Shown piece by piece: positions 1 through 11,289 of a stretch of 64,000 nt of DNA; position 1 is the stretch's first letter, and every line of letters starts with the position of its first letter. A model generated the notes under the pieces. It was given only the letters and a program-made list of their open reading frames with translations. It was not told where the DNA came from and ran no database searches. This DNA comes from Streptomyces endophytica (GTDB taxonomy: Bacteria; Actinomycetota; Actinomycetes; Streptomycetales; Streptomycetaceae). The DNA lies in the NCBI RefSeq assembly GCF_026153355.1, contig NZ_CP110636.1, forward strand, positions 6,696,001-6,760,000, written 5' to 3'. Both the position numbers and the translations under genes were made by a program.

Positions 1-1012
1 TCACCGCGCTCGACGTCGTCGGGCGGCCGCCCGGGGACGACGGGCCGCTGACCGCCGGCAACATCGCGGTGGTCCGCGGACTGCCCGGCGTCCGGACCGG
101 CGACCGGCTGGGCCCGCCCGGCGACACCCCGGACGGCCCCGCCACTTCCCCTCCCCCACCCTGGAATCCGTGGTGCACGCCCGTGACCCGGAGCGTGCCG
201 CGGCCCTGCGTACCGCGCTGCTGGCGCTGGCCGACCAGGACCCGCTGCTGGCGGTCCGCCCGGCGCCGGACGGCGCGACGTCGGTGCTGCTGCACGGCGA
301 GGTGCAGAAGGAGGTCCTGACGGCGACGCTGCGTCAGGAGTACGGCATCGAGGTGGACTTCGCGCCGAGCCGGATCGTGTGCGTGGAACGTCCCCGCGGG
401 GTCGGCGAGGCGCTGGCGGAGATCGCCCGGCGCGGGCACACCGGGCCCTGGGCCACGGTCGGGCTGCGGGTCGAGCCGGGCGCCCGCGGCTCCGGCCCGG
501 TCTTCACCTACGAGACCGAACTGGGCGCCCTGCCGCACGGCTTCCACCAGGCCGTCGAGGAGACCGTGCTGGCCACCCTGCGCAGCGGTCCGCGCGGGCT
601 GGCGGTGACGGACTGCCGGGTCGTGCTGACCCGGTCCGGGTTCATCGGTCCGCTGAGCACGGCCGGGGACTTCCGGGCGGTCACCCCGGGCGTCCTGCTG
701 CGGGCGCTCGAACGGGCCGGTACCCGGGTCTACGAGCCGTACCACGCCTTCGAGGCGGAGGTTCCGGTGGACGCGCTGGCGCCGGTGACCGCCCGGCTCG
801 CGGCGTTCGGCGCGGAGCTGGAGGGGACCACCGGCGGCCGGCGGTCCTGGCTGATCAGCGGGGCTCTCGCGGCGCGTCATGTACCGGCGGTCCAGCGGGA
901 GTTGCCGGGGCTGACGCACGGCGAGGGGGTGTGGACGTCCAGCCCGTCGGGGGACCGTCCGGTGCGCTCCGACGTCCCGGAGGCGGGGGGTCAGCGCTCC
1001 GTCAGGACGTAG
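1..1012 (+). CDS. TetM/OtrA-like ribosomal protection GTPase, C-terminal part, frameshifted
   Basis: This is the 3' part of a translational GTPase of the TetM/TetO/OtrA ribosomal-protection family, whose members act on the ribosome and displace tetracycline. Only the region after the GTPase domain lies in the window. The stretch TLESVVHARDPERAAALR and the later domain with GALPHGFHQAVEET, RSGFIGPLS and GEGVW fit domains III to V of the family. The frame changes near position 140: the first about 45 codons are read in one frame and the rest in the frame one base earlier, as if one base were missing in the C-rich run. The stop at 1010-1012 overlaps the convergent FHA gene by about 20 bases. Actual resistance cannot be inferred; actinomycetes carry housekeeping EF-G-like relatives of this family. 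Confidence 0.7.
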   Translation, partial: HRARRRRAAARGRRAADRRQHRGGPRTARRPDRRPAGPARRHPGRPRHFPSPTLESVVHARDPERAAALRTALLALADQDPLLAVRPAPDGATSVLLHGEVQKEVLTATLRQEYGIEVDFAPSRIVCVERPRGVGEALAEIARRGHTGPWATVGLRVEPGARGSGPVFTYETELGALPHGFHQAVEETVLATLRSGPRGLAVTDCRVVLTRSGFIGPLSTAGDFRAVTPGVLLRALERAGTRVYEPYHAFEAEVPVDALAPVTARLAAFGAELEGTTGGRRSWLISGALAARHVPAVQRELPGLTHGEGVWTSSPSGDRPVRSDVPEAGGQRSVRT

Positions 1013-1536
1013 TCCACGTGGCCGAAGGTGATGTGGTCGCCGGGGCCGACCGGGACCTCGCCGACCACCCGGCGGCCGTTGACGCAGGTGCCGTTGGTGG
1101 AGCCGAGGTCGCGCAGCAGCCAGCCCTTGCCGGCGCTGCGCAGCTCGGCGTGGGCGCGGGAGACGGTCTCGTGGTTGAGGCGCAGGCCGACGCCCGGTGC
1201 CCGCCCTATGACCAGCGGGAGGGGGCTCGGCTCGGGCAGCAGCAGCTTGGGCAGCCGCTCCATCCGCCAGGCGCGGCGCACCCGGAGGTGGAACGCCGAG
1301 ACCCGGCCGACCACCCGCAGCAGGGTGCCCTGGACCTTGCCCCGGCTCGCCAAGTCGGCGGTGAGCAGGTCGAGTTCGGAGTTCTCCTGGGCGGTGAGCA
1401 CGAGTTCCAGCCGCCGCAGGAAGGTGTCCTGGGACAGCCGCCCCTGCGCCGCGCCGTCCCGCAGCAGGTCAAGGGCGCGTTCCCGGTCGGCGTCCGACGG
1501 CCGCGCCGGACGCGCGGGGAACTCCAGCGAAGTCAT
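991..1536 (-). CDS. DUF1707 and FHA domain protein
   Basis: A 181-residue cytoplasmic protein with two modules. Residues about 12-62 are a DUF1707 domain (RPSDADRERALDLLRDG, then a Leu-rich helix), common at the N-terminus of actinobacterial proteins. Residues about 105-175 are a forkhead-associated domain with the phosphothreonine-binding residues visible: the GR pair, SRAHAE and DLGSTNGTCVNG. It probably binds phosphothreonine peptides made by Ser/Thr kinases, but no kinase gene is nearby. It is transcribed away from treZ across a roughly 210-base divergent gap. Its stop overlaps the end of the convergent TetM-like gene. Confidence 0.85.
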   Translation of the reverse strand: MTSLEFPARPARPSDADRERALDLLRDGAAQGRLSQDTFLRRLELVLTAQENSELDLLTADLASRGKVQGTLLRVVGRVSAFHLRVRRAWRMERLPKLLLPEPSPLPLVIGRAPGVGLRLNHETVSRAHAELRSAGKGWLLRDLGSTNGTCVNGRRVVGEVPVGPGDHITFGHVDYVLTER

Positions 1537-1747
1537 GCCGTGATTGTCGGGCTCCCGCGAGCCGCTGTCCAGGCGAGGCCGGTGCGCGGCTCCGGGCGGC
1601 TCCGGGCGGTGCCCGACGGCCCGTCATCTCGCCGGAACGGACGCGCGCATTGGCGCGATGTCGGCCCGTGCCGCCACGTCGGGCTGTCGGGCGGCGCGCC
1701 GGCGTGCTTGGGTCGTCCGGACCGGGTGCGAACGAAGGAGGACGGCC

Positions 1748-3531
1748 GTGCTGTTCGAGGTGTGGGCGCCGCGCGCCGGCCGGGTGGCTCTCCGGTGGGC
1801 GGGCGACCGGGCTACGGAACCGGAGATTCCGATGGAGCCGGACGACGCCCGCGCGGGCTGGTGGCGCACCGACGCGCCGGCCCGCGACGGCGACCGCTAC
1901 GCGTTCCGGCTCGACGACGGGCCGCCGCTGCCCGATCCGCGGGCCGCCCGGCTGCCGGAGGGCCCCGGCGGCCCGGCCGCGGTCGTCGAGCACGACCGGT
2001 TCGGCTGGCACCACCCGTGGTCCGGCCGCCCGCTGCCCGGCGCGGTCCTGTACGAGCTGCACATCGGGACGTACACCCCGGAGGGCACCTTCGACGCCGC
2101 CGCCGCGCGCCTGCGGCACCTGGCCGACCTGGGCATCACCCATATCGAGCTGATGCCGGTCTGCCCCTTCCCCGGCACCCACGGGTGGGGTTACGACGGG
2201 ATCGCGCCCTGGGCGGTGCACGAGCCGTACGGCGGGCCCGAGGGGCTGAAGCGGTTCGTGGACGCGGCGCACGGTCACGGCCTGGGCGTGGTGCTCGACG
2301 TGGTGCACAACCACCTCGGCCCGTCCGGCAACCATCTCCCGGAATTCGGCCCGTACTTCACCGACACCCACCACACGCCGTGGGGCGCGGCGGTGAACCT
2401 CGACGCGCCCGGTTCCGACGAGGTGCGCGCCTACTTCCTGGGGAGCGCGCTGTCCTGGCTGCGCGACTACCGGCTCGACGGGCTGCGGCTGGACGCCGTG
2501 CACGCACTGCACGACGACCGGACCCCGCACTTCCTGGCCCAGCTCTCCGCCGCCGTGGACGCGCTGGCCGGCCGGCTGCACCGCCCGCTGTTCCTGATCG
2601 CCGAGTCGGATCTGAACGATCCGCGGACGACCGCGCCGCGCGACAGCGGCGGCCAGGGCCTGCACGCCCAGTGGAACGACGACTTCCACCACGCCCTGCA
2701 CACCGCGCTCACCGGTGAGTCCCAGGGCTATTACGCGGACTTCGCGCGGGCCCCGCTCGCCGCCCTCGCCAAGACCCTGACCGGCGGTTTCTTCCACGAC
2801 GGTACGTACTCCAGCTTCCGCGGCCGGCCGCACGGCGCACCGCTGGACCTGCGGGAGACCCCGGCGTACCGGCTGCTGGCCTACGCCCAGACGCACGACC
2901 AGATCGGCAACCGGGCGCTCGGTGACCGGCTCGCCGCCGCCCTCTCCCCCGGCCTGCTGGCCTGCGCCGGTGCGCTGGTGCTGTGCGCGCCGTTCACCCC
3001 GATGCTGTTCATGGGCGAGGAGTGGGGGGCCCGCACGCCCTGGCAGTACTTCACCGACCACACCGATCCCGAGCTGGCGGAGGCGGTACGGGCCGGCCGG
3101 CGGCGGGAGTTCGCCGAGCACGCCTGGGCGGGCGACAGCGCCGAGTGGCCGGACCCGCAGGATCCGGTCACCCGCGACCGCTGCGTGCTGGACTGGTCCG
3201 AGCCGGCCGTGGCCCCGCACACCGGGCTGCTGGCCTGGTACCGCACGCTGCTGACGCTCCGCCGCGAACTGCCCGCGCTGACCGATCCGGACCCCCGGCA
3301 CACCTCGGTCCGCTTCGACGAGGAGGCGCGCTGGCTGCTGCTGTGCCGCGGCCCGCTGCGGGTGGCGGTCAACCTCTCGACCGAGGCGACGGCCGCGGTG
3401 CCGCTGCCGGCGGGGGACGGCGGCCGGCGGCCGGCGCTGGAGGCCCTGGCGGGCTGGCCGGCGGCCCGGCTGCCGGGGCGGACGGCATCCTGCGCCTGCC
3501 CCCGGAGTCGGTGGTGGTCCTGGGCCCGTGA
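1748..3531 (+). CDS. treZ: malto-oligosyltrehalose trehalohydrolase, frameshifted near the end
   Basis: GH13 enzyme that releases trehalose from maltooligosyltrehalose, the second step of the TreY-TreZ route from glycogen or maltodextrin. An N-terminal CBM48-like domain (from VLFEVWAPRAG) precedes the barrel. Visible catalytic signatures are DGLRLDAVHA (nucleophile Asp), LIAESDLNDP (acid Glu) and YAQTHDQIGNR. The GTG start at 1748 has a GGAGG six bases upstream. The frame changes at about 3475 inside a GGGG run: the main frame loses the family ending, while the next frame supplies ADGILRLPPESVVVLGP and a TGA at 3529-3531. The product is about 594 residues when repaired. No treY lies in the window. 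Confidence 0.9.
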
Positions 3532-5496
3532 GCCGGCTCAGGCGGGGCTGCCGGCGGCCGCCGGCGCGTCCGTGCCGGCCACCGAGGCCCTCGGCGGCGC
3601 CGACCTGTCCTTCGTCCCCGGCCTGCTGGTCGGCGGATGCCGCGGTGGTGCGAACCCAGGCGCCCCGCCGCCGGGGCTCGATCGCCCGATCGTCCATCCG
3701 ATGGATATGTGGTGGACACTATGTCTATGCCGCTGTCTCTCTCGGACCTGCTGACCCGGCCCGACCTGCGTCTCTCGGTCACCTACGACGTGCCGCCGCA
3801 CCTGCTGGCCCGCCCGATCGAGGCCGCGACCGTCTCGGACCTGCTGTCGCCCGGCAAGTGGCTGCAGGGCGGCGAACTGCTGATGACCATCGGCCTGCTG
3901 CTGCCCATGGAGCCGGCCGCCTGCCGGGCGTACGTCCGGGATGTCGCCGAGGGCGGGGCGGCCTGCCTGGCGCTCGGGCTGGGCCAGGGCCTGCCGTACC
4001 AGGAGGCGCCGGAGCCGCTGGTGACCGCGGCCGAGGAGGCCGGGCTGCCGCTGCTGACGGTGCCGGACGAGGTGCCGTTCATCGCGGTCACCAAGGCGGT
4101 CTTCGACGCCCGGGCCACCGAGCAGCGCGACGCGCTGCACCGGGCGTTCGCCACCCAGCGGCGACTGACCGCGGCCGCGGCCGGCGACGGGCTGCGGCCG
4201 ATGCTGGAGGAATGGACGGCCGCCACCGGTGTGGGCGCCGCGGTGCTCGATCCGCTCGGGCGGCTGCTGGCGGCCGGCGAGCGGGAGCCGGGCCCTCCGC
4301 TGGCCCAGGCCCGCGATCTGCTCGACCGGGTCGCCGCACGCGGGCTGCGCGGCAGCGCGTCCAGTACGGCCGGCGGGCAGCAGCTGGAGGTGCAGCCGCT
4401 GGGCGCGCGGCGGCTGCGCGGCCTGCTGCTGCTCACCGGCCGTCCGGACGATGCCGCCCGGTCGGTGGTCCCCGGTCTGGTCTCGCTGCTCTCGCTGGAA
4501 CTGGAGCGCCGCCACCTGCGCGACGAGCCGGAGCGCCGGCGCCGGTCGGCGCTGCTGTCGGAGCTGCTGGCCGAGGAGCATCCGGCACCCGGCCGGGCCC
4601 GGGACATGCTGCACTCGGTGGGGCTGACGACCGAGCGGGTGCGCGGTGTGGTGGTGGAGGCGGGCAGCGGGGGCGACGCGCGCAAGCGGGCGGCGGGGGC
4701 CGGTTCCGGTGCGGCGGCCCCCGGGACCGCCGACGGGTCCGCCGACGGGTCCGCCGCGCAGGAGATGGCCGCCGATCTCGCCCTGGCGGTGCCGGGCGGG
4801 CTGGTCCGGGTGGTGGGCGGCGCCACCGACGGCACCCCGGCCGGTGCTCCGGACCGCGCACCGGGCCGCGCGCCGGGCGGGCCGTCCGGCCGGCTCGTCG
4901 AGGCGGTGGTCGGCGAGGACCTGGACATCCGGGATGTACTGGCCCGCTTCGCTCCGCACCGGCCGGCCGGTATCGGGCCGGTCACCGCTCCGGAGGCGGT
5001 GCGGGTCTCGCTGCGGCAGGCGGCCGGCCTGCTGGCCGTCAGCCGGGCGTCGGGCGAGCCGGCCGAGGCCCGGCAGAGCCAGGCCAGCCGGCTGCTCCTC
5101 GACCTCGGGGACCGCCGCACGCTGCAGGGCTACGCCGACACCGTGCTCGGCCCGCTCGATCTCGCGGACAACGGTGAGGAGTTGATCGCCACCCTGGCGG
5201 CCTGGCTGGAGACCGGCGGCGTCTGGGACGCCACCAGCCGCCGGCTCGGCGTGCACCGGCACACCGTGCGCAACCGCCTCGACAAGGCCATGGATCTGAC
5301 GGGGCGTCGGCTGGACGACCCGGACGACCGCTTCGACCTGTGGCTGGCCACCCGTATCCGCCGCGGCGGCACGCCCTCCCCGGAGCCGCCGGCCGGACCG
5401 CCGCCACGCCGCCGCCGGCACGCCCGGACCGGTGACACACCGCCCGTCCCCCGGCCCGCCCTTCACTCTCCCTGGCGCACCGTCTTTACTGCGAGG

Positions 5497-6454
<958 letters not shown>

Positions 6455-6458
<4 letters not shown>

Positions 6459-7114
6459 TCGACAAGCTGCTCCCGGCGCCGCTCGTGACCGCCGAGTCCT
6501 TCGAGGACGCCCCGCTGTCCGAGATGTTCCCCGAGGAATGGGCGCTGGTGGCGGGCGCCGTGCCCAAGCGCCAACGGGAGTTCGGCACGGTGCGCGTCTG
6601 TGCCCGCGCCGCACTGTCCCGGCTGGGCATCGCCCCGGCGCCGCTGCTGCCCGGCCGGGACCGGGCGCCGGAGTGGCCGGACGGCATCGTCGGGGCGATG
6701 ACGCACTGCACCGGTTACCGCGCCGTGGTGGTGGCCCGCCAACGGGACATGCTCACCGTCGGCCTGGACGCCGAGCCCAACCTGCCGGTCTCCGACCCGG
6801 GCGTCATGGACCTCGTCACCCTCCCCGAGGAACGCGCCCAGCTCCGCCATCTGGCCGACCTCGAACCGGAGGTCGCCTGGGACCGCCTGATCTTCAGCGC
6901 CAAGGAGAGCGTCTACAAGGCGTGGTACCCGCTGGCCCACCGCTGGCTCGGCTTCGAGGACGCCCTGCTCACCCTCGACCCCACCGACGCCACCTTCACC
7001 GCCCGCCTCCTCGTCCCCGGCCCGCTCGTCAAGGGCACCGAACTCACCGAGTTCACCGGCCGCTGGCTCGTCGAGGAGGGCCTGGTCGTCACGGCCATCA
7101 CCCTGCCGGCGTGA
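6455..7114 (+). CDS. 4'-phosphopantetheinyl transferase, EntD/Sfp superfamily
   Basis: Transfers the phosphopantetheine arm of coenzyme A to carrier-protein serines, activating PKS, NRPS or fatty acid synthase carrier domains. The 219-residue length and motifs fit the EntD-like group: VGLDAEPN carries the Mg-binding acidic residues and FSAKESVYKAWYP is the conserved WxxKEA-like signature. An upstream GAMTHCTGYRAVVV segment matches the hydrophobic strand that precedes the active site. The ATG lies in an ATGA overlap with the phosphoesterase, giving a two-gene operon. No PKS or NRPS genes are in the window, so this is likely a genome-wide activating enzyme. Confidence 0.9.
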
Positions 7115-7140
7115 GAGCCACAGCCCTTCCGGTCCGGAAT

Positions 7141-7181
7141 GCGTGATGCCCACGGGAGCCGCGGCTCTCGTGGGCATCGCG
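7141..7181. terminator. bidirectional hairpin between converging genes
   Basis: An inverted repeat with a perfect 10-base core stem (7145-7154 pairing with 7169-7178), extended on both sides with a few mismatches. It lies between the converging ends of the phosphopantetheinyl transferase and msrB. There is no clear U tract, which is usual for streptomycete terminators. Confidence 0.6.
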
Positions 7182-7198
7182 CTTGCGGCCGGGCGGCG

Positions 7199-7606
7199 TC
7201 AGCTCTCGTCGGGCGTCAGACGCAGCGAGATGCTGTTGATGCAGTACCGCTGATCCGTAGGCGTCGGGTACCCCTCGCCCTCGAAGACGTGGCCGAGGTG
7301 GGAGCCGCAGCGGGCGCAGCGCACTTCGGTGCGGACCATGCCGTGCGAGCGGTCCACCAGGAGCTCCACGGCGTCGGAGTCCTTGGGGTCGTAGAAGGAC
7401 GGCCAGCCGCAGTGGCTCTCGAACTTGGTGTCGGAGCGGAAGAGTTCGGCGCCGCAGGCGCGGCAGGAGTAGCTGCCCGACGTCTTGGTGTCGGTGTATT
7501 CGCCGACGAAGGCGGGCTCGGTGCCGGCCTGGCGGAGTACCTGGTACTCGGCGGGGGTCAGCTCGGCGCGCCACTGCTCATCGGGCTTGTCGATCTCGTA
7601 CGGCAT
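7199..7606 (-). CDS. msrB: peptide-methionine (R)-S-oxide reductase
   Basis: Repairs oxidised methionine by reducing the R-sulfoxide of protein-bound Met with thioredoxin. At 135 residues it has the normal single-domain MsrB length. It contains both zinc-binding pairs (CRACGAELF and CARCGSHLGH), the substrate motif GWPSF and the catalytic cysteine in RYCINSISL. It is on the same strand as murC, which ends 18 bases upstream on that strand, and may be co-transcribed with it. Confidence 0.95.
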   Translation of the reverse strand: MPYEIDKPDEQWRAELTPAEYQVLRQAGTEPAFVGEYTDTKTSGSYSCRACGAELFRSDTKFESHCGWPSFYDPKDSDAVELLVDRSHGMVRTEVRCARCGSHLGHVFEGEGYPTPTDQRYCINSISLRLTPDES

Positions 7607-7624
7607 CTGGGGGCCTCCTCCGGC

Positions 7625-9022
7625 TCAGCTGCCCAGGCGGGTCAGGATGGCGGGGCCGAGGTCGGTCACATCGCCCGCGCCCATGGTGAGAACAAGGTCA
7701 CCGGGCCGGGTCATTCCGGCGATGACGTCCGGGACGGCGGCCTTGTCGCTCTCGGCGGTGACCTCGGCGCCGGCGGCGCGCGCGGCGTCGATGATCAGGT
7801 CGCTGGTGACGCCCGGGATCGGGTCCTCGCGGGCCGGGTAGATGTCCAGCACGACGGAGGCGTCGGCGAGGGCGAGCGCCTGGCCCATTTCCGTGCCGAG
7901 CTCCTGGGTGCGGGAGAAGAGGTGCGGCTGGAAGACGACCAGGACGCGGGCGTCCTCGGCGGCGCCGCGGATCGCTTCGAGGTCGGCGGTCATCTCCGTC
8001 GGGTGGTGGGCGTAGGAGTCGATGACCTGGACGCCGGCCGCCTCGCCCTTGAGCTGGAGGCGGCGCTTGACGCCGGTGTACTTGCCGAGGGCGGTGGAGA
8101 GGTTGTGCGGCGGCAGGTCGAGGGCGACCCCGGCGGCGAGGGCGGCGACGGCGTTGTGGGCGTAGTGCCGGCCGGGGACGGAGACGGTGAAGGTGAGGAT
8201 CTTGCCGCTGGTGAGGCTGACGGTGACGTCGCTGGTCAGGCCGTGCGGGGTGACCTGGAGGATGCGGACGTCGGCGTCCTTGGACTCGCCGTAGGTGACG
8301 ATCTCGATGTCCTCGCGGCCGGAGACCCGGGCGGTCAGCTCGCGGGCGCCCGGGTGGTCGGCGGCGATGACCAGGGTGCCGCCGGGGCGGATGCGGCCGA
8401 CGAAGGTCTCGAAGGACTCGTAGATCTCGTCCATCGAGGCGTAGTTGGCGTGGTGGTCCAGCTCGACGTTGAGGACGATGGCGACCTCGGGGGCGTACTT
8501 GTGGAAGCTGCGGTCGCTCTCGTCGGCCTCGGCGACGAAGATCTCGCCGGCGCCGTGCTCGGCGTTGGAGCCGGGGGCGTCGAGGTCGCCGCCGATGGCG
8601 TAGGACGGCTTGAGGCCGAGGGCGCCGAGGGAGACGGCGAGCATGGAGGTGGTCGTGGTCTTGCCGTGCGTGCCGGCCACGGCGATCGGGCGCAGGCCGT
8701 CCATGAGGGCGGCGAGGGCGTCGGAGCGATGCACGACGGGGATGCCGCGCTCATGGGCGGCGGCCAGCTCGGGGTTGTCGGGGCGGATCGCGGAGGAGAC
8801 CACGACGCTGGTCGCGTCGGCGGCGAGGTGCTCGGCGGCGTGGCCGAGGTGGACGGTGACGCCGAGGGCGCGCAGGGCCTCGGCGGTCGGGGAGTCCTTG
8901 GCGTCGCTGCCGGCCACCCGGGCGCCGCGCTGGGCGAGGATCTTGGCGATGCCCGACATGCCGGCTCCGCCGATACCGATGAAGTGCGGTCGGTCCATCG
9001 AGGCTGGGATGGCGGGTGCCAT
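7625..9022 (-). CDS. murC: UDP-N-acetylmuramate--L-alanine ligase
   Basis: Cytoplasmic Mur ligase that adds L-alanine to UDP-MurNAc, the first residue of the peptidoglycan stem peptide. Visible motifs are the Rossmann-like GIGGAGMSGIA near the N-terminus, the P-loop GTHGKTTTTSM, EADESDRSF, LNVELDHHANY and SYAHHPTEM. The length of 465 residues is typical. An ATG at 9022 (MAPAIPASMDRPHF) is chosen because AGGGAG lies about 9 bases upstream; an in-frame ATG 33 bases earlier lacks this spacing. It stands outside any dcw cluster, as is usual in streptomycetes, and is followed by msrB. Confidence 0.95.
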   Translation of the reverse strand: MAPAIPASMDRPHFIGIGGAGMSGIAKILAQRGARVAGSDAKDSPTAEALRALGVTVHLGHAAEHLAADATSVVVSSAIRPDNPELAAAHERGIPVVHRSDALAALMDGLRPIAVAGTHGKTTTTSMLAVSLGALGLKPSYAIGGDLDAPGSNAEHGAGEIFVAEADESDRSFHKYAPEVAIVLNVELDHHANYASMDEIYESFETFVGRIRPGGTLVIAADHPGARELTARVSGREDIEIVTYGESKDADVRILQVTPHGLTSDVTVSLTSGKILTFTVSVPGRHYAHNAVAALAAGVALDLPPHNLSTALGKYTGVKRRLQLKGEAAGVQVIDSYAHHPTEMTADLEAIRGAAEDARVLVVFQPHLFSRTQELGTEMGQALALADASVVLDIYPAREDPIPGVTSDLIIDAARAAGAEVTAESDKAAVPDVIAGMTRPGDLVLTMGAGDVTDLGPAILTRLGS

Positions 9023-9243
9023 GGGCGGGTCTCCCTGATCGTCGATCATCGCGAGCGGTGGTGCGGTCGTGCGGTTCTGCCGGCGGGCCGGCCGGTACCG
9101 GCCCTCGTGCGGCCGGCGCGGCTGTCCCACTGCCGAAGATTGTCGCACCCGGCACCGACAGCGGCGGTGCTCGGACCCCGGACGACCACGGACCGGGCCG
9201 CACCGGGCCCCGAGCCGGTGGTCAGGGGCAGCGGGCAAGCGGG

Positions 9244-9885
9244 TCAGCGGCGGATCAGGCCCTTCGCGGTGGCCGCGGCGACCGCGGACGTACGCGAGTC
9301 CACCCCCAGCTTGGAGTAGATATGGACAAGGTGGGATTTGACGGTCGCCTGGCTGAGGAAGAGCCGTTTGCTGATCGCGGCGTTCGACAGGCCGTCCGCG
9401 ACGAGCTGGAGGACCTCGGTCTCGCGGCGGGAGAGCGCGGTGGCGGGCGTCCGCATCCGGTCCATCAGGCGCAGCGCGATGGTGGGCGCGAGCGCGGACT
9501 TCCCGGCCGCGGCGGTGCGCACCGCGGCGGCCAGCTCCTCGGGCGGGGCGTCCTTGAGGAGGTAGCCGGTGGCGCCGGCCTCGATGGCGGCGAGGATGTC
9601 GGCGTCGGTGTCGTACGTGGTGAGGACCAGGACGCGCGGGGCGCCGGCCCGGGCAGTGATCGCGGCGGTGGCCTGCGAGCCCAGCATCCGCCCGCCGAAC
9701 TGGAGGTCCATGAGGACCACGTCCACCGCGCACCGGCCGGCGAGCTCGACGGCCTCCTCGGCGGTGGGCACGTCCGCGACGACCTCGAAGCCCGGTTCGG
9801 TCTCCAGGACGGCGCGCAGCCCGGCCCGTACGACGGGGTGGTCGTCGGCGAGCAGCAGCCGGATGGGGGGCGCGGGGCTGGTCAC
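9244..9885 (-). CDS. NarL/LuxR family response regulator
   Basis: A 213-residue two-component response regulator. The receiver has the acidic pair LLLADDHPVV, the phospho-acceptor Asp in VVLMDLQFGG, the Thr in VLTTYDTD and Lys in YLLKDAPPEE. The C-terminal LuxR-type helix-turn-helix contains LSRRETEVLQLVADGLSNAAISKRLFLS and TVKSHLVHIYSKLGV. It overlaps the upstream kinase gene by a GTGA junction (GTG start at 9885), so the two proteins are co-translated. The likely target is the divergent ABC transporter starting at 11290, as in many such loci; this is inference from position. Confidence 0.92.
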   Translation of the reverse strand: MTSPAPPIRLLLADDHPVVRAGLRAVLETEPGFEVVADVPTAEEAVELAGRCAVDVVLMDLQFGGRMLGSQATAAITARAGAPRVLVLTTYDTDADILAAIEAGATGYLLKDAPPEELAAAVRTAAAGKSALAPTIALRLMDRMRTPATALSRRETEVLQLVADGLSNAAISKRLFLSQATVKSHLVHIYSKLGVDSRTSAVAAATAKGLIRR

Positions 9886-11117
9886 GGGGCGGCCTCCGGG
9901 GTGACGGGCGCTGCCGGGCAGGGCAGGGTGACGGCGATGGCGGTGCCCTCTCCCGGGGCGGACTCGACGGCGAGGGTGCCCTGGAGGGCGCGGGCCCGGG
10001 CGCGCATCGCGGCGAGCCCGAATCCGGTGCCGGAGGCCGCGGCGGAGCCCGGTGCGGGCACCTCGGCCGGGACGAATCCGGTGCCGTCGTCGACGACGTC
10101 GAGGGCGACCTCGGTGTCCATGTAGCTGAGGGTCAGCTCGACCCGGCCGGCCGCGGCGTGCTGGACGGTGTTGGCGAGCGCGGACTGGGCGATGCGCAGC
10201 AGGGCGACCTCGTGCGGGGTGGGCAGCGGGGTGGGCGCGCCGGAGACCTGGCAGTGCACGGCCAGTCCGGAGGTGCGCGCCGTGGTGGCGCACAGCCGCT
10301 CCAGGGCGGCGGGCAGCGATCCGGTCTCCAGGTCGGGCGGGCTGAGCGCGCGGACGAAGCGGCGGGCCTCGGCGAGGTTGTCGACCGCGGCCGTACGGGC
10401 CTGCCGGACGTGCCCGAGCGCCGCCCCGGGCCGCTCGGGGAGGGCGCGCTCGGCGGCGCGCAGCAGCAGCTGGATGCTGGACAGGCCCTGGGCGAGGGTG
10501 TCGTGGATCTCCCGGGCCAGCCGCTCCCGCTCGGCGAGCACGCCGGCGGCGTGCTCCGCGGCGGCCAGCTCGCTGCGGGCCGCGGTCAGCTCCTCGATGA
10601 GGCGGCGGCGCTGTTCGCTCTCGCGGTAGAGGGCTTGGTAGCCGAGGACGACGGCGACCGCGACCGCCGCCCCGAGGGCCGGGCCGAGGACCGTGCCGAC
10701 GCTGAGGGTGTGGGTGTGCCACCCGAAACCGGCGACGGCGGCGAGGGTGGTGGCCGCGACGACGGGCAGCGCCCAGCGCAGCGGGAGGAGGTGCAGCTGG
10801 ACGAAGAACAGCGGAAAGGCCAGCCAGACGCCGTCCGGGGTGAGGGCCAGCAGCACCAGCCAGACCAGCCCGACGGCGGTGAGCCAGAGGGCGGCGGCGC
10901 CGGTGGAACTGCGCAGCCGGGGCAGCCGGGGGCCCGCGACGTAGAGCGCGAACAGCACGACGGCGGTGGCGAGGACCGCGGGCGCGTGCGGACGGTGCTC
11001 GGCGAGCGCGCGGACGGCGGCGAGCCCGAGCAGCGCGGCCACCATCAGATGGAGGCAGCTGCGCAGGACCCGCAGGACGGGGGTGAGGGAGTGGGCGGTC
11101 ACGGCTTCTTCGGTCAC
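9882..11117 (-). CDS. sensor histidine kinase, HisKA_3 type
   Basis: A 411-residue membrane sensor kinase paired with the overlapping response regulator. The N-terminal half has five or six hydrophobic segments (about residues 22-165). Then follows a coiled linker (RESEQRRRLIEELTAARSEL), the phospho-acceptor helix LAREIHDTLAQGLSSIQ with His near residue 205, and an HATPase domain with NTVQHA, DDGTGF and GFGLAAMRAR. There is no large extracellular domain, so the signal is probably sensed within the membrane, as in LiaS/DesK-type kinases. The start is GTG 11117; a second GTG at 11102 is also possible. Confidence 0.9.
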   Translation of the reverse strand: MTEEAVTAHSLTPVLRVLRSCLHLMVAALLGLAAVRALAEHRPHAPAVLATAVVLFALYVAGPRLPRLRSSTGAAALWLTAVGLVWLVLLALTPDGVWLAFPLFFVQLHLLPLRWALPVVAATTLAAVAGFGWHTHTLSVGTVLGPALGAAVAVAVVLGYQALYRESEQRRRLIEELTAARSELAAAEHAAGVLAERERLAREIHDTLAQGLSSIQLLLRAAERALPERPGAALGHVRQARTAAVDNLAEARRFVRALSPPDLETGSLPAALERLCATTARTSGLAVHCQVSGAPTPLPTPHEVALLRIAQSALANTVQHAAAGRVELTLSYMDTEVALDVVDDGTGFVPAEVPAPGSAAASGTGFGLAAMRARARALQGTLAVESAPGEGTAIAVTLPCPAAPVTPEAAP

Positions 11118-11289
11118 GGCCTCTTCAGGCTACGGGCGGGTACGGCCGTGGGCATCAACCGAAGGGTTGATGCCGGGGCGCACCTTTCGATCTCCGCGGA
11201 CCACTCCGCGGCGCGATGCCGCGGCCCCCTCCGGCGGGCGACGGTGGAGTCCAGTCGCCGGGCAGTGGGTCCGGCGTCCGACCCCGAGG

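Noticed and set aside
1..1012. A functional tetracycline resistance gene
   Set aside because: Only the C-terminal half is present, with a frame change. The family includes non-resistance relatives, and no resistance context is visible.
379..2718. A 779-codon open frame on the plus strand
   Set aside because: It runs through the TetM-like gene, antisense to the FHA gene and into treZ. Its composition is Arg/Gly/Ala-rich shadow sequence without family motifs, as expected when GC content removes stops.
7139..9319. A 726-codon plus-strand open frame
   Set aside because: Antisense to msrB and murC, whose motifs are complete.
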